A stretch of DNA of 64,000 nucleotides from Glossina fuscipes. Lineage: Eukaryota; Arthropoda; Insecta; Diptera; Glossinidae. The notes under the pieces were generated by a model. The model made no database searches. It saw only the letters and a program-made list of their open reading frames with translations, and was not told where the DNA came from. The position numbers were made by a program, and so were the translations under genes. Below are positions 60,733 to 64,000 of the stretch, one piece after another (the stretch's first letter is position 1; each line of letters starts with the position of its first letter). Where the stretch lies: positions 23,736,152 to 23,800,151 of the forward strand of contig NW_023998415.1 of assembly GCF_014805625.2 (NCBI RefSeq), given 5' to 3'.

Positions 60733-61549
60733 CAATAACAACAATACCAAATATACTACATTTGAGGATTTAAGAGTCAAACAGCAACAGCAACAGCAAC
60801 AACATTCACCAGATCATGCGGACACGGATAGAATAGCGGCCGGCCAATCAGCTCACATATTAATGTCGGGCTTAACACAGCTGGACACAAAGGTGGGAAT
60901 TAGTTCGGATTTGAAACCGGACAATGAAGAAAACAAATGTTTCATATGTAAGGTAAATTTTTTGTTTATTACTTTGGTTAGTTTTTTCCGAACCACTCGC
61001 TTCCCTCCGTCCCTCATTCTCTCACTCCCTCCCTTCCTACTACTTCCCTCATCATAATTCGCGGTCTTGCCTATCTCTTCCTAGTTCATAATTTTTTTGA
61101 ATTATTTATGTTTTGTTTTGTTCATAAAAATTTCGATAAATTATTTTTTAAAAAATTTCAAATAAAATTTTTAATTTCAGTGAAATTTTATTAATTTTTT
61201 TGTGGATTTCTTCTCGTTTCTTCTTAAGACAGGTATAAAGGATCTCTCGTCAGACAGCTTCTTAAGAGGTCGCAATTTTTATTTTCATCAAAGTTGTGCT
61301 AACGTTATGAGCAGTTATCGTTTCAATAAAGATTTACAACCGCACACCTTAAAATATCCACCACCACCACCACCAGCCCAGCAGCAGCAGCCGTCATCGT
61401 CGTCATCGTCATCATCATCATCGAACTCCTCACAGTTTCCGACGTCACCATCGGATAAATTACAGCAACAGCAACAGCAACAACAACAACAACAGCAACA
61501 ACAACAATCATCGATAGTAGAATCAGCGACAAATGATAATAGAAATTAA
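20614..61549 (+). CDS. tey: RNF220-family / Teyrha-Meyrha-like protein, 8 coding exons, 840 aa
   Basis: Joined coding sequence: 20614-20730, 47193-47438, 47575-47722, 59070-59551, 59632-60220, 60271-60511, 60574-60952, 61229-61549. It totals 2523 nt and every junction is GT-AG with matching phase. Blocks shared with vertebrate RNF220, judged from memory: residues 1-37 (MES start, QALVVL, QRPF), 40-55 (LPDAKDLHNMSLVGSY), a zinc motif at C271/C274/H286 (CPVC, NSHF), and RWETFQRIRNNRQNRLR at about 329-345. The same blocks occur in the same order in the human protein. Further features: C364/C367/C370, an acidic stretch at 572-583, a KKRK nuclear-localisation-like motif at 595-598, 28 Asn and 15 Gln runs, and C730/C733/H754/C757 near the C terminus. 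Human RNF220 is an E3 ligase with a C-terminal RING; no RING is visible here. In Drosophila, tey is described as nuclear and as repressing Toll in a subset of muscles (established knowledge, from memory). Family assignment is strong; the exact symbol is less sure. Confidence 0.85.
24566..25122 (-). mobile_element. near-full-length DINE-1/mini-me-like Helitron, about 560 bp
   Basis: It begins ACAAGTAAGAAG (complement of the CTTCTTACTTGT terminus) followed by a CGGGGTCG half of the terminal hairpin, and contains ACAGACGGACAGACATGGCT and CTGATCAAGAGTATATGTAC. It ends GTGGTGAATACAAAAA. It is the best-preserved copy in the window, without coding capacity. Confidence 0.65.
26630..26730 (-). pseudogene. 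mariner-like transposase fragment (GDESW region)
   Basis: The minus strand reads SDEIWIHAYDPV, matching the G-D-E-S-W-I-x-A-Y-D-P block around the first catalytic Asp, followed by a stop and degenerate sequence. Neighbouring open frames of 79-85 codons are unrelated shadows. Confidence 0.5.
28017..28091. repeat. (AT)n microsatellite with GATATAT units
   Basis: Long AT tract with short phased GAT interruptions; related AT tracts lie at 28549-28581, 30170-30197 and 30430-30453. Confidence 0.9.
29309..29397. repeat. (CT)n/(TTTC)n polypyrimidine tract
   Basis: Mixed CT and CTTT units; it gives spurious Ser/Leu- or Arg/Glu-repeat frames on the two strands. Confidence 0.9.
29606..29653. repeat. 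(ATC)n/(ATT)n microsatellite
   Basis: Eight ATC units passing into ATT units, upstream of the exon-like segment at 29742. Confidence 0.9.
29742..29857 (+). other. exon-like segment in intron 1, phase-incompatible with flanking exons
   Basis: It is bounded by TTCTTTTTCAG and GTATGT. Read with one leading base it is open and coding-looking: IFKRRSLLKAQAIKRRVEP, then VHFASPGEITITHPDAWIE. Its length is 116 nt, so inserting it between exons 1 and 2 would shift the frame. Its 3' phase (1) would fit exon 4 at 59070 or the exon at 63109. It might be a first or alternative exon of another transcript, a poison exon, or chance. I recognise no family. Confidence 0.25.
31977..32633 (-). mobile_element. 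near-full-length Helitron-like element, about 660 bp
   Basis: The left end TAAGAACATTATAATCGGGA complements the typical 3' terminal hairpin plus CTTA end. It ends ATGCCTCAAGTGGTGTAGGG at the right. The GTCY block is short here (ACATGGACAGGC). Confidence 0.6.
32800..33084 (+). mobile_element. truncated Helitron-like relic with 3' end
   Basis: It shares TTTGATGCACTGACGTGTTTG with the copy at 49950-50326 (which has TTTGATGCACTGACCTACTTT) and ends TAGTGGTGCGATAGTATTTT then CACTCG, the 3' terminus. The 5' portion is lost or eroded. Confidence 0.5.
34081..34350 (-). mobile_element. truncated Helitron-like relic beside a mariner relic
   Basis: It starts AACAAGTGAAAATATTATAG (3' end, complemented), followed by TACACTCTACACC, and contains (GACA)n at 34303-34326. 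A second terminus-like ACAAGTAAAAGAAGTCGG lies just left at 34055, suggesting an older nested copy. Confidence 0.5.
34400..34960 (-). pseudogene. mariner-like transposase relic, longest in window
   Basis: Minus-strand blocks in order: KIFSRWLLHNLTKSQKDIRV; GASKCLYKIVTSDES; WKFRDESNLIKILR; then NKRSQIIVHHLDNASSN. They match the mariner pattern of R-W-x-P-H-x-L-T, G-D-E-S, K-F-x-D-E-P-x-P-x-K and the H-H-D-N-A-S second catalytic block. Several stops and shifts are present, so it is inactive. It lies next to a Helitron relic. Confidence 0.7.
35868..35962. repeat. (CT)n polypyrimidine tract
   Basis: About 95 nt of CT-rich sequence with short interruptions; the source of a spurious 137-codon frame. 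Confidence 0.9.
36268..36900 (+). mobile_element. Helitron-like relic, plus orientation, possibly two copies
   Basis: It has GATACCCATCCCTGACGG, CATAAAGTGTACATATTTTC and CTGTCCGTCTGTCTCTCTGG. Then at 36700-36840 a second CATCTAAGCATGTCCGTCGG block appears. Parts are shared with 54780-55240 (for example GTTCTTGCACGCA). Confidence 0.5.
37815..37847. repeat. poly(A) run of 33
   Basis: An uninterrupted A run followed by interrupted A's; it may mark a retroposed tail or be slippage. Confidence 0.95.
39134..39194. repeat. (CTGT)n tetranucleotide repeat
   Basis: TCTG units with TATC variants, the same GTCY class that seeds in mini-me elements, though no flanking element core is visible. Confidence 0.9.
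39432..39517. repeat. (ATTC)n then (GTTC)n tetranucleotide repeat
   Basis: ATTC units with CGTC interruptions, then GTTC units. Confidence 0.9.
40000..40042. repeat. (AT)n, (GCAT)2 and (AGAT)3
   Basis: AT tract followed by short tetranucleotide repeats. Confidence 0.85.
40568..40632. repeat. compound GGTCGTT and GGTGTCAGC tandem repeat
   Basis: Four GGTCGTT-type units then three GGTGTCAGC-type units, GC-rich against an AT-rich background. Confidence 0.85.
41620..42345 (-). mobile_element. Helitron-like element, about 725 bp
   Basis: It begins ACAAGTAAGAAGTTCACAAT, followed by a CGGGCAGGGACGACTATAAC hairpin region. It has GCGGACAGATGGACGGACGC at the right, then TTAGATCGATTCAGAAAATC. Overlapping open frames of 93 and 94 codons here are by-products of the element and are not genes. 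Confidence 0.55.
42760..43309 (-). mobile_element. Helitron-like relic
   Basis: It has ACAGACGGGCGAACGGAAAC, GAATCGAGTGTTATAAGAAA and the right end CATCCTATGGTGTAGGG. The left end is unclear. It sits directly next to the copy at 41620-42345 in the same orientation. Confidence 0.45.
46004..46027. repeat. (CA)n microsatellite
   Basis: Perfect CA tract immediately upstream of the small ORF pair at 46067. Confidence 0.9.
46067..46325 (+). other. two overlapping small ORFs in different frames, unrecognised
   Basis: ORF a (46067-46180) starts MNDDYNRLNQKYYRRPKKKD and is Tyr/Lys/Arg-rich. ORF b (46146-46325), in another frame, starts MSRPRPRYNKSKDYTNYP and continues through a Ser/Thr-rich stretch to FSIGDRK. 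The segment is richer in GC than its surroundings and the two frames overlap by 35 nt, as expected from one frame broken by an indel. It sits near the end of intron 1. No family recognised; a decayed retrogene or transposon fragment is possible. Confidence 0.3.
47193..47438 (+). CDS. tey: tey-like coding exon 2 (residues 40-121)
   Basis: The acceptor follows a long pyrimidine tract (TTTTTGTTTTAG at 47192). The exon starts in phase 0 with LPDAKDLHNMSLVGSY, which aligns with a D-K-D-V-H block in human RNF220. It continues with SHLLHSFHPHLLQ, ASYFASERAGL and PSAFSPPKYIGI, resembling the human LLHLHP and SAFTPAK segments. It ends CAG|GTAAGT in phase 0. The ATG at 47220 is an internal methionine, not the start, because conserved residues precede it. 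Confidence 0.88.
47575..47722 (+). CDS. tey: tey-like coding exon 3 (residues 122-170 plus one base)
   Basis: It is preceded by TTTTTTTTGTAG and encodes NLFNGNDSFRTDSASPTC, then SHESLEGSNDYDGEKGE and SPRSNASDPRDLR. The Ser/Asp-rich sequence is probably disordered. It ends AGAC|GTAAGT in phase 1, and the leftover C joins AT of exon 4 to give His171. Intron 2 before it is only 136 nt. The frame stays open across the donor into a (AAT)n/(GAT)n repeat until a TAG ending at 47898, so an intron-retained form would carry a 58-residue Asn/Asp-rich tail. Confidence 0.88.
47751..47838. repeat. (AAT)n/(GAT)n repeat just inside intron 3
   Basis: Trinucleotide repeat starting 29 nt after the exon 3 donor, in the reading frame of exon 3 (Asn then Asp codons). 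Confidence 0.9.
49020..49440 (-). pseudogene. mariner-like transposase relic, C-terminal half
   Basis: The minus strand reads HDIRPSIHTVHDTLDAY, then SPDLAPSKFYLFPSMGHAFG with stops between. These are the H-D-N-A-R-P-H and S-P-D-L-A-P-S-D-Y-x-L-F blocks; the catalytic Asp positions are Ile and Lys. Its wording differs from the relic at 34400, indicating another mariner lineage. Confidence 0.7.
49950..50326 (+). mobile_element. Helitron-like relic, plus orientation, both ends recognisable
   Basis: It starts ATACCCTACAGCACTTGTGA and ends GGCCCACTGTAGCGTTTTTA then CTTG. Internal blocks are shared with the copies at 16343 and 32800. It has no coding capacity. Confidence 0.55.
50845..50950 (-). 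mobile_element. possible tRNA-derived SINE head
   Basis: The minus strand has GATGCAATGGATAGAC (A-box-like, 50915-50930) followed at tRNA spacing by GGGTTCGAATTTC (B box, 50891-50903). The stems do not pair well, so it is not a working tRNA gene. A pol III SINE head or tRNA relic is the best reading. Confidence 0.45.
54780..55240 (+). mobile_element. Helitron-like relic with canonical core
   Basis: TATATATATTCTTGATCAGC at 54830-54849 is nearly identical to the well-known fly DINE-1 core. It is followed by AAGCATGTCCGTCTGTACGT. A second block CATCTAAGCATATCCGTCCG appears at 55159-55178. An open frame of 96 codons in this element is not a gene. Confidence 0.55.
56427..56608. repeat. (CT)n tract interrupted by a 100-N assembly gap
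   Basis: CT repeats flank N's at 56469-56568. Exactly 100 N is the usual placeholder for a gap of unknown size, so the true tract length is unknown and intron 3 length is approximate. Confidence 0.95.
57595..57652. repeat. (GATA)n microsatellite
   Basis: More than ten GATA units ending in GATG variants. Confidence 0.95.
57862..57912. repeat. (CT)n microsatellite
   Basis: Twenty-five CT units; the source of spurious Ser/Leu and Glu/Arg frames. Confidence 0.95.
59070..59551 (+). CDS. tey: tey-like coding exon 4 (residues 171-331), with CPVC zinc motif
   Basis: The acceptor is TTTATACAG at 59069; two bases complete His171. The N-terminal half is Ala-, Ser- and His-rich (six-Ala run; THPHHTHH; HHGHH). 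The conserved half holds CPVCGLKLTTEEWNSHF (C271, C274, H286), then LAELDRLYKL and SGMERANIQATYMFAPP. It ends at SRWE with GAG|GTAAAA, phase 0. The CPVC block matches the CPIC block of RNF220. The open frame upstream to 58916 is intronic, since the phase from exon 3 fixes the junction. Confidence 0.9.
59632..60220 (+). CDS. tey: tey-like coding exon 5 (residues 332-527 plus one base)
   Basis: It begins TFQRIRNNRQNRLRIKVRKR straight after the acceptor at 59631, the strongest RNF220-family block (human: TFLRVRANRQTRL). Then follows MFFMENSLCSSCPICKRKY with C364, C367 and C370, a compact Cys cluster, and an acidic DEEN...EEIETVDVE stretch. The remainder is low-complexity His/Gln, Ser/Gly and Thr. 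The donor AGCG|GTAGGT at 60221 leaves one G that completes Asp528. Without splicing the frame ends 7 codons later at a TAA (60241-60243). Confidence 0.85.
60221..60270 (+). other. intron 5, 50 nt
   Basis: GTAGGT...CAATCAG. It holds CTAAT at 60239-60243, the insect branch-point consensus, 27 nt before the acceptor. The TAA in this motif is also an in-frame stop for unspliced RNA. The length is near the lower limit for fly introns. It is supported by phase agreement (1/1) and a continued open frame on both sides. Confidence 0.7.
60271..60511 (+). CDS. tey: tey-like coding exon 6 (residues 528-607 plus two bases)
   Basis: The acceptor is CCTCAATCAG at 60270. The exon encodes ISIFPTVKNVSELSST..., then an acidic run DSDEDVIVDDDD (572-583) and a basic KKRKYEE (KKRK at 595-598), a plausible nuclear-localisation signal. 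It ends AGTCG|GTTAGT in phase 2. Both introns flanking it are very short (50 and 62 nt), and both phases fit. Conservation outside flies is not evident, so exact borders rest on phase and splice signals. Confidence 0.78.
60512..60573 (+). other. intron 6, 62 nt
   Basis: GTTAGT...TTTTACTCTCTTTTTATCGAAG, with a good pyrimidine tract. Phase 2 fits on both sides (Arg608 is split CG|A). Unspliced, the frame ends at TAG 60597-60599. Confidence 0.7.
60574..60952 (+). CDS. tey: tey-like coding exon 7 (residues 608-734), with 28-Asn run
   Basis: The acceptor is TTTTTATCGAAG at 60573; one base completes Arg608. It reads ISDNPSPIDDRPRSEPQV, then 28 Asn codons at 60662-60745, then KYTTFEDLRVKQQQQQQQHSPD, and finally ENKCFICK with AAG|GTAAAT in phase 0. 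CFIC supplies C730 and C733 of the putative C-terminal zinc module. The Asn run mixes AAT and AAC codons. Confidence 0.82.
60662..60745 (+). repeat. coding (AAY)28, 28 consecutive Asn
   Basis: Trinucleotide repeat within exon 7. It is interrupted by AAC codons, mainly near the 3' end, which should slow slippage. Likely length-polymorphic. Confidence 0.9.
60953..61228 (+). other. intron 7, 276 nt, splits the C-terminal zinc module
   Basis: GTAAAT...CTTCTTAAG, phase 0. It lies exactly after CFICK, so any alternative terminal exon would change the last two putative zinc ligands. It is T-rich throughout and I see no competing acceptor with a long open frame. Confidence 0.75.
61229..61549 (+). 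CDS. tey: tey-like terminal coding exon 8 (residues 735-840 and stop)
   Basis: The acceptor TTTCTTCTTAAG at 61228 follows a good pyrimidine tract. In phase 0 it reads TGIKDLSSDSFLRGRNFYFH and then QSC, giving H754 and C757, followed by ANVMSSYRFNKDLQPHTLKY, polyPro, a long Ser run and 15 Gln codons (61463-61507). It stops at TAA 61547-61549. With exon 7 this makes C-x2-C-x20-H-x2-C. No RING pattern follows, so the protein ends in low-complexity sequence. Confidence 0.85.
   Translation, partial: TGIKDLSSDSFLRGRNFYFHQSCANVMSSYRFNKDLQPHTLKYPPPPPPAQQQQPSSSSSSSSSSNSSQFPTSPSDKLQQQQQQQQQQQQQQQSSIVESATNDNRN
61463..61507 (+). repeat. coding (CAR)15, 15 consecutive Gln
   Basis: Mixed CAG/CAA codons near the C terminus, preceded by polyPro and a long Ser run in the same exon. 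Confidence 0.9.
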
Positions 61550-63108
61550 ATTTCTCAATATGAGTAAAAACAATTAGCAAAAGCTTCAACCAAATTCAAA
61601 TTCAAATCAAATCAAATACAAATACAAATTGAGTTTAAAGTATAAAAATAAAAGAAAATAAAAAAGAAATCAAAAAAAAAAAAAAAAACAAATTATGAGA
61701 TATGTTCGCCTTAAGGTGAATCTTTTTGATACCCCATCACCACCATGCTTTAAATGAATTCACAAACTCACACAGAGAGACATATTACAATTGAGGGCGT
61801 GTCAATTGACCAGATTCAATTCAAGAGTACGAGCGCTTTCTCCTTGCGAGCCGTATTTATGAGCGGGTGGCGTTCAATTTCAACCTTGGTCTGCATCAAG
61901 TGTCACCTCTCTGTCCTAATTCTTGCGTCCAGATGGCTAGCGGGAATAACATGCGCATGCGTACTCACACACAAACGGCCAGTTCTTAATTAAATTTGTC
62001 CTTCACAGCGATTAAGACAATCGCTGAGGCTCATATGTTTTTCTTTCTTTTTTTTTTTTTGTTTTTTTTTTTAATGTGGACCAAGATTTGTATATTTCCA
62101 TCGCTTTTGGGGTGCGGGGTAAAATAAAGAAATCAAAAAAAAAAAAAGAAAAAAGGAAAAAATTGAAGAGAGACAAGCCAAGAAATTAATTATTATTTTA
62201 ACAAAAGAAACATTGAAGAGAAGTAAAAAAGCCCTTGTAAAATATAATTAAAACACAGCATTAAAATAAATACAATTATTATTATTACAATTATTATTAC
62301 AATTATTATTATTATTATTATTTTGTTTTCTTTTTAGTCGAATCGCGTTCCCGCATTAGCCCTTTTTTTTATGTTTTCATAATAATCTAGAAAAATTTTT
62401 CTTTTAACGTGTCTAGAAATGAATAAAATAAATTTCTGTGTGTCATGTGTGCTATAAGTAAACAAAAAAAAAAAAAAAAAAAAAAGAAAGAAAATGTTAA
62501 TAATAATTCAATAAATGACTAATTTTCTAGATTTTAAGCTAAAACAAAAAACAAAAAATTCACTTTAAATTAATAAAAATTCGAGAAAAACGATACAAAA
62601 AAATTACTAATAGAGAATCGTATGAGAGTTTGATTTCGCTTAGGGAATTCTACCAAAGTTCTAAATATTTAATGCGAAAACGCAAAGCGGACGGTATAGT
62701 ATAATCATCACTGTTTTTTTCCTTCCTTACGTTCTTCAGCTGTTCTGAACAGAAGGCGTGTTATGCCAAATAATTATCATTATAATTAGTTTAGCCAGAG
62801 AATAAATTCTAAGGCTGACTGGCATCTAAGCCTATTGGGCATATTGAAAAATGTACCATACTTGAAATTTGGACCCACAACCATTGATCGAAACTCGTCA
62901 CCTATTCGACCACTCAGACGGGCAAAGCCACATAATTAATAAATGTTTCATGCCCCATATGTTTGCGCCCTGTCTCACATATCATCCATCAATTTTAGAT
63001 CAAAAGTAGTTGAAAACGCCCACAAAGTCTGCGCTTTAGATGCAGCTTTAGAATAATGTCTATACACATTAGCAGAGGTTTTCTTTTTCTATACATATTC
63101 TATTTTAG
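61550..63108 (+). other. 3' UTR and following intergenic sequence
   Basis: After the stop the sequence is A-rich with several AATAAA motifs, (ATT)n at about 62275-62322, A-runs (61671-61688, 62463-62485) and no coding-looking frame. A 79-codon open frame at 61754-61993 looks like chance, with no splice or composition support. Confidence 0.55.
62422..62432 (+). terminator. candidate poly(A) signal, tandem AATAAA plus GT-rich downstream element
   Basis: Two overlapping AATAAA hexamers are followed within about 10 nt by TGTGTGTCATGTGTGCT, the usual layout of a cleavage and polyadenylation site. This gives a 3' UTR of about 0.9 kb. Other AATAAA copies lie nearer the stop (61647-61652, 61657-61662) and could serve shorter forms, but they sit in A-rich sequence without a GT-rich element. 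Confidence 0.5.
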
Positions 63109-63269
63109 GAATTAGCTCGGAAAACGTTCCCTGGCGGCTACGATCTGTTATACGTAGAGGCGGAAGGGCCAAAAGAATAAGTATTCGCGTATTCGATGAA
63201 TTTGAAAATGGAACCATGGTGGTCAATGGCGGACGGCACAGACAATTGCTCCAGTCCAGCTCAAGACCG
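63109..63269 (+). CDS. candidate internal exon of an unidentified downstream gene
   Basis: A segment with a clear acceptor (TTCTATTTTAG) and a good donor (ACCG|GTGAGT). Read with two leading bases, it gives 53 uninterrupted codons: ISSENVPWRLRSVIRRGGR, then AKRISIRVFDEFENGTMVV, then NGGRHRQLLQSSSRP. It begins after phase 1 and ends in phase 0. Its base composition is much more GC-rich than its surroundings. The NGT...VV...LL pattern resembles doublecortin-type or KHA-type ubiquitin-like folds, but this is only a resemblance. Its 5' partner exon was not found, and the next exon would lie beyond the window. It is not phase-compatible with a splice from tey exon 7 or exon 8. Confidence 0.55.
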
Positions 63270-63709
63270 GTGAGTCACATTAATGTGAGTCACGTATGTA
63301 TGGTAAGAGCAACTGAAGCTTTAAGCGGCCGAAAGTATTGTAATCCTGTTAGATGATTTGATTGACGGATTAGTCCCTTTCATCACTTGTCACTTGTCAG
63401 AACACTTGTCCTACGGGTAACTATGTATAACTAAGCACAACACAGCCCAGGTTATGCCAATGCTGAAGAGCATCAAGAGCTTTGCAAGCAACTTCGGCAA
63501 GAGTTGCAATCTTCCTCGTCCACAATGAAGATATGCTTTGGATATCGGCTGCAGTGAAATATTTTTAGGTCCGAAAATAATCTGAAAACAACGACGAACC
63601 AACGCAGATGTGAATTTGATGCATTCCAAGTTTGGAACTGGCCAAGCATTTATATACGTTACGAGGCTTTTAAAGCTTGTATTGGAAAAAAAATTACATT
63701 TTGATACTC

Positions 63710-64000
63710 CATAATATCGGGTAGGGATTGATGCCCATAGAAGATGCGTTCACATTTTTCTACATTTTGTACCGCTACGGTTTATGAGTAATAATCGAAG
63801 AGACAAATTTTCCTTTCTTTTGAGAAACAGAGATGTTCTAACTTTACGTAGCACTGTAGGGATATCCTTCAACCGATTTGATCCATTTTCAATAACAATA
63901 TGCGTGCAACGACTTACAGTGTTGCTGACAAATTTGAAATCACTTTTGCGGCACAGACGTACAGACGGACATGCTTAAATCGATTCAGAATTTGTGGGGC
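63710..64000 (-). mobile_element. Helitron-like relic cut by the window end
   Basis: It has GACGTACAGACGGACATGCT then TAAATCGATTCAGAATTTGT at the extreme right, the same order as in the other minus-oriented copies. The 5' end lies outside the window. Confidence 0.5.

Noticed and set aside
63109..63180. Alternative frame of the downstream exon reading ELARKTFPGGYDLLYVEAEG
   Set aside because: It looks protein-like but stops at TAA before the donor, whereas the other frame is open through a good splice donor. Both frames of one GC-rich exon can look coding.

Overview
This is a eukaryotic window that looks like the nuclear genome of a cyclorrhaphan fly (Diptera). It is AT-rich and loaded with (AT)n, (GT)n, (CT)n and poly(A/T) tracts. 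It carries decayed mariner transposase copies and many DINE-1/mini-me-like Helitron relics, whose diagnostic blocks are a GTCY microsatellite, a 'TTGATCAGCATCAA'-type core and a 'TTCTTACTTGTT'-type 3' end. The one clear gene has fly-style splice signals. A tsetse or another calyptrate fly is my guess; the species cannot be fixed from the sequence alone.

The window is essentially one split gene on the + strand. Eight coding exons can be assembled with consistent splice phases: 20614-20730, 47193-47438, 47575-47722, 59070-59551, 59632-60220, 60271-60511, 60574-60952 and 61229-61549. Together they give an 840-residue protein. It matches the RNF220 family in the order of its blocks: an N-terminal MES...QALVVL...QRPF block, an LPDAKDLHNMSLVGSY block, a CPVC...NSHF zinc motif, and an RWETFQRIRNNRQNRLR block. 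As I remember it, the Drosophila member is teyrha-meyrha (tey), a nuclear protein that controls Toll expression in muscle. No canonical C-terminal RING is encoded; instead a short C-x2-C-x20-H-x2-C module is split by the last intron. Long Asn, Gln, His, Ala and Ser runs make much of the rest low-complexity.

Region by region: 1-20613 is upstream DNA with transposon relics and microsatellites and no gene I can prove; its last ~950 bp may be promoter and 5' UTR. Intron 1 (20731-47192, 26.5 kb) and intron 3 (47723-59069, 11.3 kb) are filled with Helitron-like relics, several mariner relics, a possible tRNA-derived SINE and simple repeats, plus a 100-N assembly gap inside a (CT)n tract. The 3' UTR and intergenic part run from 61550. 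A second exon-like segment (63109-63269, + strand) has good splice sites and a 53-codon open frame and probably belongs to the next gene downstream.

I found no prokaryotic features, CRISPR arrays, rRNA or intact tRNA genes, and no intact transposon. The points most worth checking are the missing RING with the unusual zinc module, the exon at 63109-63269, a phase-incompatible exon-like segment at 29742-29857, a 50-nt intron whose in-frame stop lies in its branch-point-like motif, and a frame-shifted pair of small ORFs at 46067-46325.
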